Source: Rhodospirillaceae bacterium
GTDB lineage: Bacteria > Pseudomonadota > Alphaproteobacteria > Kiloniellales > DSM-21159
DNA length: 64,000 bases
Assembly (NCBI GenBank): GCA_006969625.1
Contig: CP030885.1
Location: 1,674,001 to 1,738,000 of the forward strand
Reading direction: 5' to 3'
Part shown: positions 59,914-64,000 of the stretch, one piece after another
Numbering within the stretch: the stretch's first letter is position 1
How the letters are laid out: each line of letters begins with the position of its first letter
Program-made: the position numbers and the translations under genes
Notes under the pieces: model-generated
Told to the model about the DNA's origin: nothing
The model's database searches: none
What the model saw: only the letters and a program-made list of their open reading frames with translations

Positions 59914-61917
59914 CTAGCTGCCGATCTTGCCGCCGCCCTCCTTGGTGATCGCGACCACGGACGGACGCGGGGGCACGCCATCCTGGAAGTCCGGCCAGCG
60001 GGTCGCCGGATCCTCGAAGGTCGAGGAGCGCTCGAAGCCTGGATAGGCCTTGGTGCCGTCGGTGGCGGGGTGCTGCACCGCGACGAACAGGGTGGTGTCG
60101 TCGGGCGTGAACTTCGGCCCGCACATCTCGGCGCCGATCGGCACGCGGAAGAACATCATGCCGGTGCCGCGCAGCTCGCCCTCGGTCTCCAGCGCCCAGA
60201 TGCCGTCGGCGGTGCCGCTGCGCGACCAGCCGGAGCCCTGGTCGGTGGAGATCCACAGGCGGCCCTGGTTGTCGACCGCGCAGTTGTCCGGGCAGGCGAA
60301 CCAGCCGTTCTCGCTGGTCGCCGGGTTCCACATGGCGCCGACCGCGCCGTCGGCCGGGTCGCCGCAGACCACCAGCATGTCCCAGGTGTCCTCGGTCGAG
60401 CCGTGGTCGCCGTTCGCCGCGGTGATCTCGACGATCTGGCCGAAGCGGTTCTCCGCGCGCGGGTTCACGGCGTCGACCTGCTCCGGCTTGCGGCGGCTGT
60501 TGTTGGTCAGCATGACGTAGACCTTGCCGGTCTGCGGGTTCGGCTCGACGTCCTCCGGGCGGTCCAGCGGCGTGGCGCCGAGGGCGTCGGCGGCCAGACG
60601 CGCCTGGGTGACCACGGTGGCCTGGTCGGGGAAGCCGTTCTCGGCGGTCAGCGGGCCCTCGCCCTGGACCAGCGGCATCCACTCGACCTTGCCGTCCTCG
60701 TGGAACTTGGCGACGTAGAGCGTGCCCTCGTCCAGCAGGTCCATGTTGGCGGCGCGGTCGTCCGGGTTGTAGGTGCCGGCGGTGACGAACTTGTAGAGGT
60801 AGTCGAAGCGCTGGTCGTCGCCCATGTAGACGACCACGCGGCCGTCGCCGTTGACCACCGACTCGCCGCCCTCGTGCTTGAAGCGGCCGAGCGCGGTGCG
60901 CTTCTTCGGCGTGCTGGTCGAGTCGAGGGGGTCGACCTCGACGATCCAGCCGAAGCGGTTGGCCTCGTTCGGCTCCTTGGAGACGTCGAAGCGGTCGTAG
61001 AACGCGCCCCAGGCGTACCAGGCGCCGGGCACGCCATAGCGCTCCATGGCGGCCTGCTGGGGGTGGCCCTCGACGTCGCCCCAGAAGTAGCCGTGGAAGT
61101 TCTCCTCGGCCATCAGGTAGGTGCCCCAGGGGGTCATGCCGCCGGCGCAGTTGTTGATGGTGCCCATGACCTTGGTACCGCTCGGGTCGGCCGAGGTCTT
61201 CATCAGGTCGTGGCCGGCGGCCGGGCCGGTCAGCTCCATCTCGGTGCCGCTGGCGGTGATGCGGCGATTGTATTCGCTGTCGCGCACCACCTGCCAGGCG
61301 CCGCCCGACTTGGCGATCTCGATCACCGAGCCGCCGTGGGCCGCCATCTCGATGTCCACCAGGTCCTGGGTCATGCCGGCGAACTCGGCGTCGCCGTCCT
61401 GCTTGCCGAGGCCCGGGAACATGATCTCTTCGTTGGTGTACTCGTGGTTGACGCAGAGCAGGCCGCGCTCGGCGTTGTCCGAGCCGTAGGGCAGCGGCAG
61501 ATAGCCGATGTAGTCGTTGTTGTAGCCGAACTGCTTGGCTTGGGATTCGGCGGACTGGTTCATCGGATCGAACTCGGGCGCATCGGCGAAGATCGGATCG
61601 CCCCAGCGGATCAGCACGTCGGCGCTGTAGCCCGGCGCCACGTGATGGGTCTCGTCGACGCCGTGCTCGATCTCGGTGAAGCTGTAGGAGGCGGAGGCGG
61701 CCAGTGCCTTCTTGCCGCCCAGGGCGGCCAAACCGGTGCCGGCGACCGCACCCATGGCGGCCACGCCCAGCGCGCCCTTCAGGACGTCGCGGCGGCCGAA
61801 GCGGCGGTTGATGACGTCGCCGATGGTCGGCGCATCGGAGCGATTGGTCGGGATGTCGTCGGACGCCTCGTAGGCTTCCGCGCGGCAAGAAAAGCGCGAA
61901 AGGTCGATCTTCTTCAT
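59914..61917 (-). CDS. phoX: PhoX/DUF839-family alkaline phosphatase, Tat-exported
   Basis: A 667-residue protein with a twin-arginine-type N-terminus (FGRRDVLKGALGVAAMGAVA). The PhoX fold is marked by GLLCVNHEYTNEEIMFPG, EENFHGYFWGDVEG, RFGWIVEVDPLDS, DRPEDVEPNPQTGKVYVML and a C-terminal GAEMCGPKFTPDDTTLFVAV. Known relatives bind iron/calcium and hydrolyse phosphate esters in the periplasm. No classic PhoB box was found in the upstream 280 bp. Confidence 0.9.
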   Translation of the reverse strand: MKKIDLSRFSCRAEAYEASDDIPTNRSDAPTIGDVINRRFGRRDVLKGALGVAAMGAVAGTGLAALGGKKALAASASYSFTEIEHGVDETHHVAPGYSADVLIRWGDPIFADAPEFDPMNQSAESQAKQFGYNNDYIGYLPLPYGSDNAERGLLCVNHEYTNEEIMFPGLGKQDGDAEFAGMTQDLVDIEMAAHGGSVIEIAKSGGAWQVVRDSEYNRRITASGTEMELTGPAAGHDLMKTSADPSGTKVMGTINNCAGGMTPWGTYLMAEENFHGYFWGDVEGHPQQAAMERYGVPGAWYAWGAFYDRFDVSKEPNEANRFGWIVEVDPLDSTSTPKKRTALGRFKHEGGESVVNGDGRVVVYMGDDQRFDYLYKFVTAGTYNPDDRAANMDLLDEGTLYVAKFHEDGKVEWMPLVQGEGPLTAENGFPDQATVVTQARLAADALGATPLDRPEDVEPNPQTGKVYVMLTNNSRRKPEQVDAVNPRAENRFGQIVEITAANGDHGSTEDTWDMLVVCGDPADGAVGAMWNPATSENGWFACPDNCAVDNQGRLWISTDQGSGWSRSGTADGIWALETEGELRGTGMMFFRVPIGAEMCGPKFTPDDTTLFVAVQHPATDGTKAYPGFERSSTFEDPATRWPDFQDGVPPRPSVVAITKEGGGKIGS

Positions 61918-62199
61918 GGAGTGATCTCTCCCTGGAGCGGGTCCCCCGAGCCCGCAGGCTGGAGGATCGTTCGTGGTGGCGATGCGGACGGCGGCGGGCA
62001 GTCCTTCGACCGCTCGCCTTGGGCGGGAGAGATACGCGGCAGCCTTGACGGTTCGGTTACGGCGCCGTGACTTTTCTTCGTCAAACCTTCACGATTATCC
62101 ACAATCACGTTGGTATTCGGCCGGTGCTGCTTAGAATTCGCCGAGCGAACGCGGCGGTCCGGGAAGTTCTGCACAAGTCGCGGCAGATGGCGTCCGGGC
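61918..62199. other. Intergenic region, 282 bp, upstream of phoX
   Basis: Contains an imperfect 16-bp palindrome, GTTACGGC-GCCGTGAC, at 62056-62071. Direct repeats typical of PhoB sites were not seen. Otherwise no features. Confidence 0.4.
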
Positions 62200-62442
62200 T
62201 TACCAGAGGTACTTGGGTGTGCCGCACTCCGGGCACTCCCAGTCGTCCGGCAGCTCCGCGAAGGCCACGCCCGGCGGAATCTCGTGCTCCGGCACACCCA
62301 GGTCCGGGTCGAAGAGGTAGCCGCATTCGTTCTCCGGGCAGCGGCGCGGGCGCAGGTCGGCGGCCCAGACCGTGGCCGGGCCGCGCACCGCAAGCAGCGG
62401 CAGGGCGACGGAAACGCGGAACAGTGCGCGGCGCGTGAGCAT
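62200..62442 (-). CDS. Exported rubredoxin-like protein
   Basis: An 80-residue protein with a short twin-arginine-like signal (LTRRALFRVSVALPLLAVRG). The rubredoxin fold is clear: LGVPEHEIPPGVAFAELPDD and WECPECGTPKYLW. However, the first iron pair is Cys35 and Cys40 (CPENECGY), a CX4C spacing rather than the normal CX2C; Cys70 and Cys73 complete the site. It begins 42 bp after the molybdoenzyme gene and may pass electrons to or from it in the periplasm. Confidence 0.85.
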   Translation of the reverse strand: MLTRRALFRVSVALPLLAVRGPATVWAADLRPRRCPENECGYLFDPDLGVPEHEIPPGVAFAELPDDWECPECGTPKYLW

Positions 62443-62484
62443 GCTTCGGGATCCGTTCGAGGCGCAACGAGATGGCGACAGCGG

Positions 62485-64000
62485 CTAGACCGTCGGCGGC
62501 GGGTCGAAGGCGGTGATCTCCGGCAGCGGTCCGGCCAGCTTCTCGACCTGCACCAGCGCCGTCTGGGCACTGCAACCCTGACCCAGGCGGGAGGTGCCGA
62601 CGTCCCAGGTCACCATGTTGGGATTGCCGTGCTTGTCGGGGGAACCGACGACGCCGGGGTCGAGCGGATCGATCCACGCGCCTTCGTGGATCATGGCGAC
62701 GCCGGGCATCACCCGGTCGCTGACGATGATCCCGACATGGGCTTCGCCGCGCGCATTGACCAGCCGTGCCACCTCGCCCGTCTGCAGCCCGCGCGCGGCG
62801 GCGTCGTCCGGGTGCAGCCACACGGGCTCGCGCCCCTGGATCTTGGCGGCGCGCGCCAGCGGTCCGTTGTCCATCTGGCTGTGTAGGCGGTGCTGCGGGT
62901 GGCTGGAGATGAGGTGCAGCGGCGTCGCCTCGCTCGCCTGCCCCAACCACTCTTCCGGCTCCAGCCAGACGGCATGGCCGGGGCAGTCGTCGTAGCCCAT
63001 GGCGGCGATCTTCTGCGAGAAGAGCTCGATCCGGCCGCTGTCGGTGTAGAGTGCGTTGGCCTCCGGATCCGCGCGGAAGTCCGCCAGATAGACGTAATCC
63101 CCTTCCGGCCGCGGCATGATCGCCACGCCCTCCTCCCAGAAGCTGTCGAAGTCGGGCAGCACTATGCCCTCGCCGAGCGCCCTGTCGCGCGCGCCGGCAT
63201 AAAGGTGGCGCAGCCAGCCCATCTCGTCACGCCCCTCGGTGAAGGCGTCCCGGTAGCCCAGGCGTTCGGCGATGTCGCTGTGAATGTCGAAGTCGTTGCG
63301 CGCCTGGCCGACCGGCGCGACGAGCTGCGGCATGGCGAAGATGTAGCGGTCGCGCGGGCTGGCCCCGATGTCGTTGCGCTCGAGCGTCGTGGTCGCCGGC
63401 AAAACCAGGTCGGCGCGCCGCGCCGTCGGCGTCCACCAGGGCTCGTGCACGACGATGGTCTCGGGCTTCGCCCAGGCCCGGGTCAGGCGGTTGAGGTCCT
63501 GGTGGTGGTGGAAGGGGTTGCCGCCGGCCCAGTGGATCATGCGGATGTCGGGGTATTCGAAGGTGCGGCCGTTGAAGTCGTAGGATTCGCCCGGCTTCAG
63601 CAGCATCTCGGCGATGTGGGAGACCGGGATGCGCGTCTTCACCGGGTTGCGCCCGCGCGGAAAGCCGCCGACGCTGACACTGTTCGGCGGGAAGGCGTAG
63701 CCGTTGATCGAGGTGTAGCTGAAGCCGAAGCCGCCGCCGGGCAGGCCGATCTGGCCGAGCAGGGCGCCCAGCAGGACCGTGCCCCACCAGGGCTGCTCGC
63801 CGTAGCGTGCGCGCTGCAGCGACCAGGCCGTCATGAGCATCGTGCGCCGGGCCGCCATCTTGCGCGCCAGACTGCGGATCCAGTCAGCCGGCACGCCGGT
63901 GATTCCGGCCGCCCAGGCGGCGTCCTTCGGCTGGCCGTCGCTCTCGCCGAGCAGATAGGGCCGCACCTTGTCGAAGCCGACGGTGTAGCGCTCGACGAAG
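62485..64000 (-). CDS. Molybdopterin oxidoreductase, BisC/TorZ type, partial (5' end off the right edge)
   Basis: The visible part encodes 505 C-terminal residues; the frame remains open at 64000 (FVERYTVGFDKVRPYL). Motifs of the DMSO-reductase family biotin/TMAO sulfoxide reductases include GTVLLGALLGQIGLPGGGFG, VHEPWWTPTARRADLVLPAT, ERNDIGASPRDRYIFAM and VTWDVGTSRLGQGCSAQTAL. Its N-terminus is unseen, so a Tat signal cannot be judged. The rubredoxin-like gene follows closely. It is likely a periplasmic or cytoplasmic S- or N-oxide reductase. Confidence 0.9.
   Translation of the reverse strand, partial: FVERYTVGFDKVRPYLLGESDGQPKDAAWAAGITGVPADWIRSLARKMAARRTMLMTAWSLQRARYGEQPWWGTVLLGALLGQIGLPGGGFGFSYTSINGYAFPPNSVSVGGFPRGRNPVKTRIPVSHIAEMLLKPGESYDFNGRTFEYPDIRMIHWAGGNPFHHHQDLNRLTRAWAKPETIVVHEPWWTPTARRADLVLPATTTLERNDIGASPRDRYIFAMPQLVAPVGQARNDFDIHSDIAERLGYRDAFTEGRDEMGWLRHLYAGARDRALGEGIVLPDFDSFWEEGVAIMPRPEGDYVYLADFRADPEANALYTDSGRIELFSQKIAAMGYDDCPGHAVWLEPEEWLGQASEATPLHLISSHPQHRLHSQMDNGPLARAAKIQGREPVWLHPDDAAARGLQTGEVARLVNARGEAHVGIIVSDRVMPGVAMIHEGAWIDPLDPGVVGSPDKHGNPNMVTWDVGTSRLGQGCSAQTALVQVEKLAGPLPEITAFDPPPTV

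Noticed and set aside
60070..62070. Open frame of about 666 codons antisense to phoX
   Set aside because: Valine/leucine/arginine-rich shadow; phoX has all family motifs and a Tat signal.
61918..62199. PhoB box upstream of phoX
   Set aside because: No CTGTCAT-type direct repeats at 11-bp spacing; only an imperfect palindrome.
1..64000. CRISPR arrays and RNA genes
   Set aside because: No regularly spaced direct repeats, cas genes, rRNA stretches or tRNA-like cloverleafs with a TTCRANY loop were recognised.

Overview
The window is GC-rich DNA that reads like an alphaproteobacterium, most likely a Rhodospirillales/Azospirillum-type organism. The indicators are an Azospirillum-like phenylpyruvate/indolepyruvate decarboxylase, a GlxBCD/GlnT glutamate-synthase-like operon, HspQ proteins, a Zur-type Fur protein, PhoX, a BisC-type molybdoenzyme and a NadQ-like NUDIX regulator over nadA/nadC. 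This is inference from gene families; no rRNA, tRNA or CRISPR array is visible.

Bases 1-38,000 look accessory. They hold an IS3-family element (1006-2263), an IS5-family transposase (4464-5564) and an IS graveyard with tandem hairpins (5580-6067). Around these lie many small regulator/enzyme pairs: five LysR regulators, MerR, TetR, HxlR and AraC, next to efflux pumps, an aldo/keto reductase, an azoreductase, a quinone oxidoreductase and SDRs. Several genes are broken: IS3 orfA (frameshift), an MFS pump (Trp to TGA) and nadB (internally deleted and frameshifted inside a nadA-nadB-nadC operon). Upstream of nadA sit two matching 21-bp palindromes, just downstream of the gene for the probable NadQ regulator.

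Two multi-gene systems in this half deserve attention. (1) Bases 22,429-29,387, minus strand, form a tight run: YcaC-like isochorismatase-fold hydrolase, SDR, Tat-exported amidohydrolase, MFS pump with a C-terminal monooxygenase-like domain, two tandem XapX membrane proteins and an alginate-export-type porin. Stop/start overlaps join several members and an HxlR regulator is divergent. This resembles a complete conversion-and-transport unit for an unidentified substrate and is my best candidate for an undescribed system. (2) Bases 32,154-37,897, plus strand, hold two exported proteins of unknown function followed by an isoquinoline-oxidoreductase-like [2Fe-2S]/molybdopterin pair and an SDR, with no cytochrome c gene.

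From about 38,300 onward the genes look like chromosomal core: a cupin regulator plus glxB-glxC-glxD-glnT, a WecA/MraY-type transferase, a strong intergenic palindrome block, two hspQ paralogues, a CAP protein/methyltransferase/CDP-alcohol transferase set, MarR, a Rieske ferredoxin, a TAXI-TRAP binding protein, a ferredoxin reductase, TauE/SafE, rhomboid, ChaN, a GDP-mannose 3,5-epimerase-like enzyme, pyrophosphatase, Zur, ipdC, a TetR/SMR pair with a clear operator, PhoX, a Tat-exported rubredoxin-like protein and a molybdopterin oxidoreductase that runs off the right edge.
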